64,000 nt of DNA from Psychromarinibacter sediminicola. GTDB taxonomy: Bacteria; Pseudomonadota; Alphaproteobacteria; Rhodobacterales; Rhodobacteraceae. Where the stretch lies: contig NZ_JARGYC010000004.1 in assembly GCF_029168335.1 (NCBI RefSeq), positions 1 to 64,000 of the forward strand, given 5' to 3'. The notes below the pieces were generated by a model. The model ran no database searches. It was not told where the DNA came from and saw only the letters and a list, made by a program, of their open reading frames with translations. A program made the translations under genes and the position numbers. Numbering within the stretch: position 1 is the stretch's first letter; each line of letters begins with the position of its first letter. Positions 35,474 through 43,358 of the stretch are shown one piece after another.

Positions 35474-37129
35474 ATGGCCGAGCAAAACGCTCAACTAAGC
35501 GCGCCGCGACGGCGGCTGCGGATCGACCGGTGGTCGGCGGGCGCCGTGGCGATCGCGGCGCTGGTCCTGATGCCGATCCTGTCGGTCGTGTGGATCGCGT
35601 TGCACCCGACCGAGAATATCTGGCCGCACCTGATCACGACCACGCTGCCGCGGTATTTCGGGAACACGCTGCTGCTGACGCTGTCGGTGGGCGTGCTTTG
35701 CGCGGCGACGGGGACGGGGCTCGCCTGGCTGATGGCGATGTACCGGTTTCCCGGCAGCCGGGTGCTGCAGTGGCTGAACCTGCTGCCGCTGGCGATCCCG
35801 GCCTATGTCGGGGCCTATGCGCTGGTCGACTTCCTGGAATATGCGGGGCCGGTGCAGACGGCGCTGCGCGAGCTGTTCGGCTGGCAGTCGGCGCGGGACT
35901 ACTGGTTTCCCGAGATCCGGTCGCGCGGCGCGGCGATCGTGGTGCTGTCGGCGGCGCTTTATCCATACGTGTTCCTGCTGGCGCGGCAGGCGTTCCGCGA
36001 GCAGTCGGGCTGTTCCTACGAGGTGGCGCAGGCGCTGGGCGCGGGGCCGGTGCGGCGGTTCTTTGCCGTCGGGCTGCCGCTGGCGCGGCCGGCGATCGCG
36101 GCGGGGACGGCCGTGGCGATGATGGAATGCGTCAGCGATTTCGGCACGGTCGACTATTTCGCGGTGCAGACGCTGACCACCGGCATCTTCAGCGTCTGGC
36201 TGCAATCGGGCAATGCCGGCGGCGCGGCGCAGATCGCCAGCGTCATCCTGGTGCTGATCTTCGCGCTGGTGGCGATGGAGAAGCTGGGCCGGCGCCGGGC
36301 CAAGTTCTACCGCCTGTCGCGGTCGCAGCGGCCGATGGAGCCGGTGCGGCTGTCGGGCGGGCGCGGCTGGGTCGCCTTCGGCTTCTGCGCCTTTCCCTTC
36401 GCCTTGGGCTTCCTGTTGCCGGGCGGCGTGATCCTGGCGCATGCGCTGGACAATCCCGAGCACTGGGTCGATCCCGGGCTGGGTCGCGCGCTGCTGCACA
36501 CGCTGACGGTGGGCGGCACGGCGGCGGTGCTGACCGTGGCGGCGGCGCTGTTTCTGGTCTATGGCGTGCGGCTGGCGCGCAGCCCGCTGCCGCGGATGCT
36601 TTTGCCCTTCACCACCATCGGCTATGCCGCGCCGGGCGCGGTGCTGGGGGTCGGGCTGCTGATCCCGATGGCCGCGGCGGACAACGCGATCGCCGACGCG
36701 GTGGAGGCGGCGACGGGCTGGGACCTGGGGCTTCTGATGACCGGCTCGGCCTTTGCCATCGTCTATGCCTATGTCGTGCGGTTCTTCGCCATCGCGCAGG
36801 GGGCGGCGGATGCCGCCTTGGGGCGGGTGTCGCCCAGCCTGCCGATGGCGGCGCGGTCGCTGGGGCGGTCGGCCGGCGGCGCGCTGCGCGACGTCTATGT
36901 GCCGCTGATCCGGGGGTCGGTGGGCACGGCGCTGCTCCTGGTCTTCGTGGATTGCGTGAAGGAGTTGCCGGCGACGCTGCTTTTGCGCCCGTTCAACTAC
37001 AACACGCTGGCCACGCGGGTGCACGAGAAGGCGTCGCTCGAGAAGATCGGCGAGGCGTCGCCGGCCGCGTTGCTCGTCGTCGGGGTGGGGCTGCTGGCGG
37101 TCCTGTTGCTGGCCCGCACGAACCGCTGA
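35474..37129 (+). CDS. Iron(III)-type ABC transporter permease, fused two-domain (FbpB/AfuB-like)
   Basis: This 551-aa inner-membrane protein has about 12 TM segments in two homologous halves, the usual build of ferric-iron permeases. Each half carries a BPD-type loop: SCSYEVAQALGAGPVRRFF in the first and SLPMAARSLGRSAGGALRDVY in the second. CVKELPATLLLRPFNYNTLATRV near the C-terminus is a signature of FbpB relatives. No binding protein or ATPase gene is beside it in the window, so partners must be encoded elsewhere. Confidence 0.9.
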   Translation: MAEQNAQLSAPRRRLRIDRWSAGAVAIAALVLMPILSVVWIALHPTENIWPHLITTTLPRYFGNTLLLTLSVGVLCAATGTGLAWLMAMYRFPGSRVLQWLNLLPLAIPAYVGAYALVDFLEYAGPVQTALRELFGWQSARDYWFPEIRSRGAAIVVLSAALYPYVFLLARQAFREQSGCSYEVAQALGAGPVRRFFAVGLPLARPAIAAGTAVAMMECVSDFGTVDYFAVQTLTTGIFSVWLQSGNAGGAAQIASVILVLIFALVAMEKLGRRRAKFYRLSRSQRPMEPVRLSGGRGWVAFGFCAFPFALGFLLPGGVILAHALDNPEHWVDPGLGRALLHTLTVGGTAAVLTVAAALFLVYGVRLARSPLPRMLLPFTTIGYAAPGAVLGVGLLIPMAAADNAIADAVEAATGWDLGLLMTGSAFAIVYAYVVRFFAIAQGAADAALGRVSPSLPMAARSLGRSAGGALRDVYVPLIRGSVGTALLLVFVDCVKELPATLLLRPFNYNTLATRVHEKASLEKIGEASPAALLVVGVGLLAVLLLARTNR

Positions 37130-37165
37130 GCGGGGGCGAGCGCCGGGCCCGCGTTGTCGGCGCGG

Positions 37166-38200
37166 TCAGCCGAGCCTTGGGCCCGCCCCGTCGGCCTCGG
37201 CGTCGATGATCTCGGTGGCGCGGACGGCGAAGCGCTCGGCCAGCGGCGCGAGCGAGGCCGCGTTGTCCGCCGCGGCGCTGCCGGCGCGGGCGCGCTCGGC
37301 GATGCCGATGAAGATGACGGCGAAGCGGAACAGCGCGAAGACCATGTGGAACGGCCGCAGCGGCGGTGTCGGCGGCGCGTGGCGGCGATACTCGGCCACG
37401 AATTCGGCGCGGGTCGGGATGCCGGCCGTCTCCCAGTCGGTGCCGATCAGGCCGCCGTATTCGTCGTGGCCGGTGGTCCATGGCATCACGCAGAAGCCCA
37501 GGTCGGCCAGCGGGTGGCCGAGCGTGGACAACTCCCAGTCGAGGATCCCGATCACCTTGGGCTCTTCGGGGTGGACCATCAGGTTGCCCAGCCGGAAATC
37601 GCCATGCGCGATGGCGGCCGCGCCGTCCTCCTCGGGCATGTTCGCGTCGAGCCAGGCCGCCACTCGGTCCAGCGCCGCGATCCGAGGCATTTCGGAGGCG
37701 TCGTACTGGCCCGACCAGCGGCGCAACTGGCGTTCGAAATAGCTGCCCGGCTTGCCGTAATCGCCCAGGCCGACCGTCTCGGGGCGGACGGCGTGAAGCC
37801 GGGCGAGGCTGCGCGCCATGGCGAAATAGATCCCGCGGCGCTCGGCCGGCGTCATTCCCGGCAGGGTGCTGTCGGTGAAGACCCGCCCGTCGAGCCAGGC
37901 CATGACGTAGAACGGCGTGCCGAGCACCTGCGCATCCTCTTCCAGCCACAGCGCCTCGGGGACCGGCACCTCGGTGCCGGCGAGCGCCTGCAGCACCCGG
38001 AACTCGCGTTCGATGGCGTGGGCGCCTTTCAGGATCGGCCCTTCGGGCTTTTTGCGCAGGGCCAGGCGGCGGCGGTCTGTGACGAGTTTCCAGGTCGGGT
38101 TCGACTGGCCGCCGGCGATGGGCTCGGCGCGGCGGAGCGACTCGCCCGGCGACCGGCGCGCCAGCCAGCCCCGGAGGGCGTCGAGATCAAGCCCGTTCAT
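37166..38200 (-). CDS. APH-family phosphotransferase (LvaA/ACAD10-like kinase)
   Basis: This 344-aa cytoplasmic protein is of the aminoglycoside-phosphotransferase fold. It has AGGQSNPTWKLV near residue 30, the Brenner-type catalytic HGDFRLGNLMVHP, and IGILDWELSTLGHPLADLGF for metal binding. It is not a resistance enzyme: relatives next to or fused with acyl-CoA dehydrogenases (ACAD10/11, LvaA) phosphorylate 4-hydroxyacyl-CoA. It follows such a dehydrogenase by 41 bp on the same strand, which supports that reading. The acyl substrate is unknown. Confidence 0.85.
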   Translation of the reverse strand: MNGLDLDALRGWLARRSPGESLRRAEPIAGGQSNPTWKLVTDRRRLALRKKPEGPILKGAHAIEREFRVLQALAGTEVPVPEALWLEEDAQVLGTPFYVMAWLDGRVFTDSTLPGMTPAERRGIYFAMARSLARLHAVRPETVGLGDYGKPGSYFERQLRRWSGQYDASEMPRIAALDRVAAWLDANMPEEDGAAAIAHGDFRLGNLMVHPEEPKVIGILDWELSTLGHPLADLGFCVMPWTTGHDEYGGLIGTDWETAGIPTRAEFVAEYRRHAPPTPPLRPFHMVFALFRFAVIFIGIAERARAGSAAADNAASLAPLAERFAVRATEIIDAEADGAGPRLG

Positions 38201-38241
38201 GTGCGGGCGTCTCGTGGGACGGGCGCGGCCGCAGCGGGGGA

Positions 38242-39450
38242 TCAGCCGCCGGCATCGGGCCATGTCCAGAAGTCGCGCCCCTCGTCGGCGAGGTGGCGGT
38301 TCAGCACCATCTGGTGCACCTCGTCGGCGCCGTCGACGAGCCGCGCCTGCCGGGCATAGCGATAGATCCATTCCAGCACGGTATCGCCGGAGTAGCCGCG
38401 TGCGCCGTTGATCTGAATGCCCACGTCGGCCGCCTTGTGCAGCAGATTGGCGACGTGGATCTTCGCCATCGAGACCTCCTTGCGCGCCCGGCTGCCCTGG
38501 TCCAGCGCCCAGGCGGCCTTCATCACCAGCAGGCGCCCGATCTCGATCCGCATCGCCAGGTCGCCCAGCATGATCTGCACGCTCTCGCGGTCGGCCAGGC
38601 GCATGCCGAAGCCGTGGCGGGTTTCGGCATAGGCACGCGCGATCTCGACGCAGCGCTTGGCGAGGCCGAGCCAGCGCATGCAATGCGTCAGCCGGGCGGG
38701 GCCGAGGCGCATCTGGGTCGCCCGGAGCCCCAGCCCCTCGCCCAGCAGCACCCGGTCGGCGGGCAGGCGCAGGCCGTCATAGACGATCTCGCAATGGCCG
38801 CCGTGCTCTTCCGGTCCCATGATCGGGATGCGCCGTTCGATCCGCCAGCCGGGATCGTCCCGGTGATGCAGGAAGGCGGTCAGCCCGCGCCGCGCGTCGT
38901 CGGAGGTGCGGGCGATGGTGATGAAATGGGCGGCGTCCTCGGCCCCGGTGATGAACCATTTCCGGCCGCGCAGGACATAGTCGTCGCCGTCCCGTTCGGC
39001 CGTGGTCCGGATCATGCCCGGGTCGGAGCCGCCGCCGGGATGCGGCTCGGTCATGGCAAAGGAGGACCGGACTTCGCCGGCGGCGATGGGGGCCAGCCAG
39101 CGCGCCTTCTGCGCGTCGTCGGCGGCCATCTCCAGCAGCATCATGTTGCCGTCGTCGGGCGCGGCGGAGTTGAACACGACGGGGCCGAAGACCGAGCGGT
39201 TCATCTCCTCGTAGCAGACGGCCATGTCGGTCTTGCTCAGCCCCTGGCCGCCGGACTCGGGTTTCAGCTGGAGACACCACAGCCCCTCGGCCCTGGCCCG
39301 CGCGCGCAGCTCGCTCAGCCGCGGCTCGGCGATGTTGCCATGCGCGTCCCAGGCGTCCGGCTCGGCCTCGGCCGGAAGGATCTCGTCGGCGACGAACCGC
39401 GCGATGCGGGCGCGATAGGCCTCGACCTCCGGGGGTATCGTGAAGTCCAT
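38242..39450 (-). CDS. ACAD10/11-type acyl-CoA dehydrogenase (LvaC-like)
   Basis: This 402-aa protein has the acyl-CoA dehydrogenase fold. N-terminal helices include MDFTIPPEVEAYRARIARFVADEI. The FAD region contains FAMTEPHPGGGSDPG, and KWFITGAEDAAHF follows. The C-terminus reads RLVDGADEVHQM, which is the ACAD10/11-type DGxDEVH rather than the classic YEGT. LvaC-like members remove phosphate from 4-phosphoacyl-CoA instead of oxidising. The adjacent kinase supports this over beta-oxidation. The start at 39450 follows GGGGACCGGACAG. Confidence 0.85.
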   Translation of the reverse strand: MDFTIPPEVEAYRARIARFVADEILPAEAEPDAWDAHGNIAEPRLSELRARARAEGLWCLQLKPESGGQGLSKTDMAVCYEEMNRSVFGPVVFNSAAPDDGNMMLLEMAADDAQKARWLAPIAAGEVRSSFAMTEPHPGGGSDPGMIRTTAERDGDDYVLRGRKWFITGAEDAAHFITIARTSDDARRGLTAFLHHRDDPGWRIERRIPIMGPEEHGGHCEIVYDGLRLPADRVLLGEGLGLRATQMRLGPARLTHCMRWLGLAKRCVEIARAYAETRHGFGMRLADRESVQIMLGDLAMRIEIGRLLVMKAAWALDQGSRARKEVSMAKIHVANLLHKAADVGIQINGARGYSGDTVLEWIYRYARQARLVDGADEVHQMVLNRHLADEGRDFWTWPDAGG

Positions 39451-39677
39451 CTGTCCGGTCCCCTGTCCTCGGGCGCCCGCGGGGCGCCGCGATCCCGGTC
39501 CGGCCGTGCCCGGCGGCCGACCGGCCGCGATATCCGCCCGCCTGACGCGCGCGGACATCGAGCGGTCGTCGGTTCCTAGCCCTCCGCCCCGGCTGCGTCA
39601 ATCGAGCGCCGGTTTCGGACGGGTAGGCGCCTGCGCGGCCGCGTGCGCCCGGGCATGACGTGCGGCGCCCGGCAATA

Positions 39678-41285
39678 TCATTGCGCCGTTTCCATGATCT
39701 CCGCATAGGCCGCGTGATCCGCCTGCATGCGGCGGAAGACGCGGTACTTGCGGTCGTGGTAGCCGGCCAGCGCCGGGCGCGGCGCGCGGGTCTCGGCGGC
39801 GGGGGCCATCGCGGCCATCGCCGCCGCAGCGTCCGCATGGTGGCCGGCGGCGACCGCGCCCAGCATCGCCGCGCCCAGAAGCACCGGTTCGTCGACCTGC
39901 GGGCAGGCGACGGCGCAGGCGGTCGCGTCGGCCATCTCGCGCAGAAACAGCTCCGACCGGGCGAGGCCGCCCGAGGGCACCAGCGTGTCGACCGCCAGGC
40001 CGGCCGCGCGCATCTCCTCGACGATGTGGCGCGTGCCGTAGGCCAGCGCCTGGATCGCGGCGAGGTAGTCGAGCGCGAGGTCGTCCGCGCCGGTCTCCAG
40101 CGTCAGCCCGTCGATGGTGCCGCGCCGCCACGGCTCGGCCAGGGGCGAGCGGTTGCCGTGCCAGTCGGGCTGGACGTGGCGCCGCGCCGTCAGCGTGGCG
40201 GTCTCGCCGCCGGGGCCGGCCAGCGCCGCCAGCCGCTCGGCGAGCGCGGCGTGGACGCCGCCCGGCGCGGCGGCCAGCTCGGCCGCGGCCGCGTGGCGGG
40301 CGATCACCGCGTCGAGCAACGCGCCGGCGGCGGACTGGCCGCCCTCGTTGCACCAGGTCCCGGGCGTGACCGCGCCCCAGTAGGGCCCCCAGACGCCGGG
40401 GACGAAGGCGGGCTCGGGGGACAGCGCGATATGGCAGGTCGAGGTGCCCGCGATCACCGCCAGCCGCCCTGCCGCGCCCTCTCCGCCCGCGCCGAGCGTG
40501 CCGAGCGCGCCGGCATGGGCGTCGATCAGGGCGGCGCCGACCGGCGTGCCCTCGGCCAGCCCCAACTCGTCCGCCGCCCGCGCGTCGAGCACCCCGGCGG
40601 GCGTTCCCGGCGCGAGAAAGCGGCTGCCGATCCGCGCGCGCCCTTCCCGCGTCAGCTCGCCCAGCCCGATGGCGTCGAGAAAGCCGTCGTCCCAGCCCTC
40701 GCCCTGCAGGCCGCGATGGCCCATATAGGTCCACTTGCACACGGCGGCGCAGAGCGAGCGCGCCTCGGTCCCGGTCGCGTGGTGGACCAGCCAGTCGGAC
40801 AGATCCCAGACCCGCGCCGCCCTGGCCCAGGCGTCCGGCGCCTCGCGGCGCAGCCAGCGCAGCTTGGGCATCTGCATCTCGGGGCTGATCCGCCCGCCGA
40901 CATGCGCCAGGGGGTCGCCGCCGATAGCGTTGATCTCCGCCGCGTCGTCGAGCGCTCGGTGGTCCATCCAGACGATCACGTCCTGATCCTCGGCGCCGTC
41001 GGGATCGACCGAGACCGGGGCGCCGTCCGGGCCGGCCGCCACCAGCGAGCAGGTCGCGTCCATGCCGATCCCGTCGACACCGCCCACGCCGGCGGCGGCG
41101 CGCGCCGCGGCGGTCGCGCGGCAGACCGCCTGCCAGATATCGGCGCTCGCGTGCTGCGCCCAGCCGGGGCGCGGCCGCCACAGCCCGATCGCCGCCTCGC
41201 CCGTCCCCAACAGCGCGCCCGACCCGTCGACGATCCCGGCCCGCGCCGAGCCGGTCCCAACGTCGATCCCAAGATAGCGCGGCAT
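39678..41285 (-). CDS. FGGY-family carbohydrate kinase (pentulokinase-like)
   Basis: This 535-aa cytoplasmic kinase opens with LGIDVGTGSARAGIVDGSG, the phosphate-binding loop of the ASKHA fold. WMDHRALDDAAEIN and GTPVGAALIDAHAGALG are typical of ribulokinase-like FGGY members. Length fits ribulokinase or the FGGY pentulose kinases. It stands alone between the dehydrogenase and the ABC exporter, so the sugar cannot be read from context. D-ribulose or L-ribulose are the first guesses. Confidence 0.88.
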   Translation of the reverse strand: MPRYLGIDVGTGSARAGIVDGSGALLGTGEAAIGLWRPRPGWAQHASADIWQAVCRATAAARAAAGVGGVDGIGMDATCSLVAAGPDGAPVSVDPDGAEDQDVIVWMDHRALDDAAEINAIGGDPLAHVGGRISPEMQMPKLRWLRREAPDAWARAARVWDLSDWLVHHATGTEARSLCAAVCKWTYMGHRGLQGEGWDDGFLDAIGLGELTREGRARIGSRFLAPGTPAGVLDARAADELGLAEGTPVGAALIDAHAGALGTLGAGGEGAAGRLAVIAGTSTCHIALSPEPAFVPGVWGPYWGAVTPGTWCNEGGQSAAGALLDAVIARHAAAAELAAAPGGVHAALAERLAALAGPGGETATLTARRHVQPDWHGNRSPLAEPWRRGTIDGLTLETGADDLALDYLAAIQALAYGTRHIVEEMRAAGLAVDTLVPSGGLARSELFLREMADATACAVACPQVDEPVLLGAAMLGAVAAGHHADAAAAMAAMAPAAETRAPRPALAGYHDRKYRVFRRMQADHAAYAEIMETAQ

Positions 41286-41313
41286 CGCTCCTCCCGAGTC
41301 TTGCCAATCCGCG

Positions 41314-41338
41314 GTGGGCCGGCCCCGGCCGGCCCCAC
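41314..41338 (-). terminator. Hairpin downstream of the ABC exporter pair
   Basis: A 10-bp stem (GTGGGCCGGC / GCCGGCCCCAC, one bulge) and 4-nt loop lies between the exporter and the kinase gene. No T-run follows on the minus strand. Confidence 0.35.
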
Positions 41339-41465
41339 GGGCACTCTATCGAACCGACGGCAGATGGACAGCACCGAGTGGGCGCGTGGCACGGGGTGCG
41401 GTCGGCGACGAGCGGGGCCGGCACCGGAGGGAACGCGGGCTCGGCGATGCGACCCGCCCCGCGCC

Positions 41466-43358
41466 CTATGTCGCGATGGCGCGGTCGGCCTCGCTCAGAT
41501 CCTCCGGCAGGTCGTCGAAGCTGGCGTAGTTCAGGTCGTAGAGCTTCGCGTAGAGCCCCTTCTGCGCCATCAGCGTCTCGTGGTCGCCCTCTTCGATCTT
41601 GTGGCCCTGCTGCAGCACGACGATCCGGTCGGCGTTGCGGATGGTCGCCAGCCGGTGGGCGATCACCAGCCCGGTGCGGCCTTCCAGAAGCCGTTGCAGC
41701 GCCTTCTGGATCTGCATCTCGGTATAGCTGTCGATATTCGCCGTCGCCTCGTCCAGCACCAGGATCTTCGCATCCGCCACCAGCGCCCGTGCAAAGCTGA
41801 GAAGCTGGCGCTGGCCGAGGCTGAGATTGCTGCCGCGCTCTTCCAGCATGGTCTCGTAGCCCAGCGGCATCGCCTGGACGAACTCGTGCGCGCCGACGGC
41901 CTTCGCGGCCTCGACCACGTCGTCGTCCGAGGCCCAGTGCGAGGAATAGCGGATGTTCTCCATCACGGTCCCGGTGAACAGGTACGGCTCCTGCAGCACC
42001 ATCGCGATATGGCGGCCCAGGCTTTCCTGGGTGACGTCGCGCACGTCGTGGCCGCCGACCCGCACCGCGCCCGCCTGGACGTCGTAGAACCGGTGGATCA
42101 GCGAGATCGAGCTGGACTTGCCCGAGCCGGTGGGGCCGACCAGCGCGACCCGCTCGCCGGACTTCACGTGGAAGCTCACGTCCTTCAGCACCGGATGCTC
42201 CGGATCGTAACCGAAGGTCACGCCCCGGAACTCCACCGAGCCGTCGTCCTCGGGCCCCAGCGGCACCGCGTCCGGGGCGTCGGTCACGTCGACCTCGACG
42301 TCGAGCACCTCGGTCAGCCGGTGGCCCGAGGCCATCGCGCGCTGCATCACCGAGTATTGCATCGTCAGCGAGCGGATCGGATCGAAGAAGCGCTGGATGT
42401 AGAACAGGAAGGCGACCATCACGCCCACCTCGATCCGGCCCGACACGACCATCAGGCCGCCGCCGACGACGACCACCGCCATGGCGATGCCGGTCAGCGT
42501 GTCGACGATGGGGATCATGATCTGCGCCAGCCGCGAGGCCCTGAGATGCGCCTGATAGGTACGCCCCACCAGCTGGCCGTAGAGCTCGGCGTTCAGATGC
42601 GCCCGGCCCATCGCCTGCACCGCGCGCACGCCGTGGATCGCCTCGGCCAGGGCGCCGTTGGCGACCGAATTCGCCTCGTGCGCCGCCATGAAGGCCGCCC
42701 GCGCCTTGGCCAGCCACAGCACCCGCACGCCCAGCAGCACCGGCAGCACCATCAGCACCATTGCCGCGAGCTGCCAGTCGAGCCACAGCATCACGCCGAC
42801 GATCCCGACCAGCAGCGCGATGTCGCCGACCGACTGCACCGAGGTCTCCAGGAATTCCTGCATCGAGTTCACGTCGCCCTGCAGGCGCGACATCAGGCGG
42901 CCCACCTCGGTCTTGTCCATGAAGGACAGCGACACGTGCTGGAGGTGAGCGAACATCTTGCGGCGGATGTCGAACAGCACGTTCTCGGCCATCCAGCCGG
43001 TCACCCGCTCCTGCGTCAGCGAGGCCGCGTAGTTGACCGCGATCGCCACCCCGAACAGCGCGACGATCCCGGCGAGCAGGCCCGGCGGCGCGTCGGGCGC
43101 CATGCCGTGGTCGATGGCGTAGCGGATCAGAAGCGGGATCGTCAGCTGCGAGACGGTAAAGACCAGCACCGCCGCGACGGCGATCCACACGCGGCGGCGG
43201 TAGGGATGCACGAAGGCCCAGATGCGGCGCACGACCTTCCCGTCGAAGACCCGGCCGAAGATCTCCTCCTCGATCCGGTCCGAGCCGACGACGGCCCGCA
43301 TCCGGGCCCGCCCGTCATCGTGCGGATCGCGCGGTTCGCCTGTGCGGGTCGGGCTCAT
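41466..43358 (-). CDS. ABC exporter subunit B (consensus Walker B)
   Basis: This 630-aa half-transporter has six N-terminal TM helices and a C-terminal ATPase. It has Walker A VGPTGSGKSSS, Walker B ILVLDEATANID with the catalytic Glu, and H-loop VIAHRLATI. Its signature is LSLGQRQLL instead of LSGGQ. Paired with the next gene this matches heterodimeric exporters such as TM287/288. Its start overlaps the upstream gene by four bases. Substrate is unknown: drugs, lipids or peptides are possible. Confidence 0.92.
   Translation of the reverse strand: MSPTRTGEPRDPHDDGRARMRAVVGSDRIEEEIFGRVFDGKVVRRIWAFVHPYRRRVWIAVAAVLVFTVSQLTIPLLIRYAIDHGMAPDAPPGLLAGIVALFGVAIAVNYAASLTQERVTGWMAENVLFDIRRKMFAHLQHVSLSFMDKTEVGRLMSRLQGDVNSMQEFLETSVQSVGDIALLVGIVGVMLWLDWQLAAMVLMVLPVLLGVRVLWLAKARAAFMAAHEANSVANGALAEAIHGVRAVQAMGRAHLNAELYGQLVGRTYQAHLRASRLAQIMIPIVDTLTGIAMAVVVVGGGLMVVSGRIEVGVMVAFLFYIQRFFDPIRSLTMQYSVMQRAMASGHRLTEVLDVEVDVTDAPDAVPLGPEDDGSVEFRGVTFGYDPEHPVLKDVSFHVKSGERVALVGPTGSGKSSSISLIHRFYDVQAGAVRVGGHDVRDVTQESLGRHIAMVLQEPYLFTGTVMENIRYSSHWASDDDVVEAAKAVGAHEFVQAMPLGYETMLEERGSNLSLGQRQLLSFARALVADAKILVLDEATANIDSYTEMQIQKALQRLLEGRTGLVIAHRLATIRNADRIVVLQQGHKIEEGDHETLMAQKGLYAKLYDLNYASFDDLPEDLSEADRAIAT

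Noticed and set aside
37166-38200. Aminoglycoside resistance gene
   Set aside because: The fold is shared, but the linked ACAD10/11-type dehydrogenase and family pattern point to acyl-CoA metabolism.
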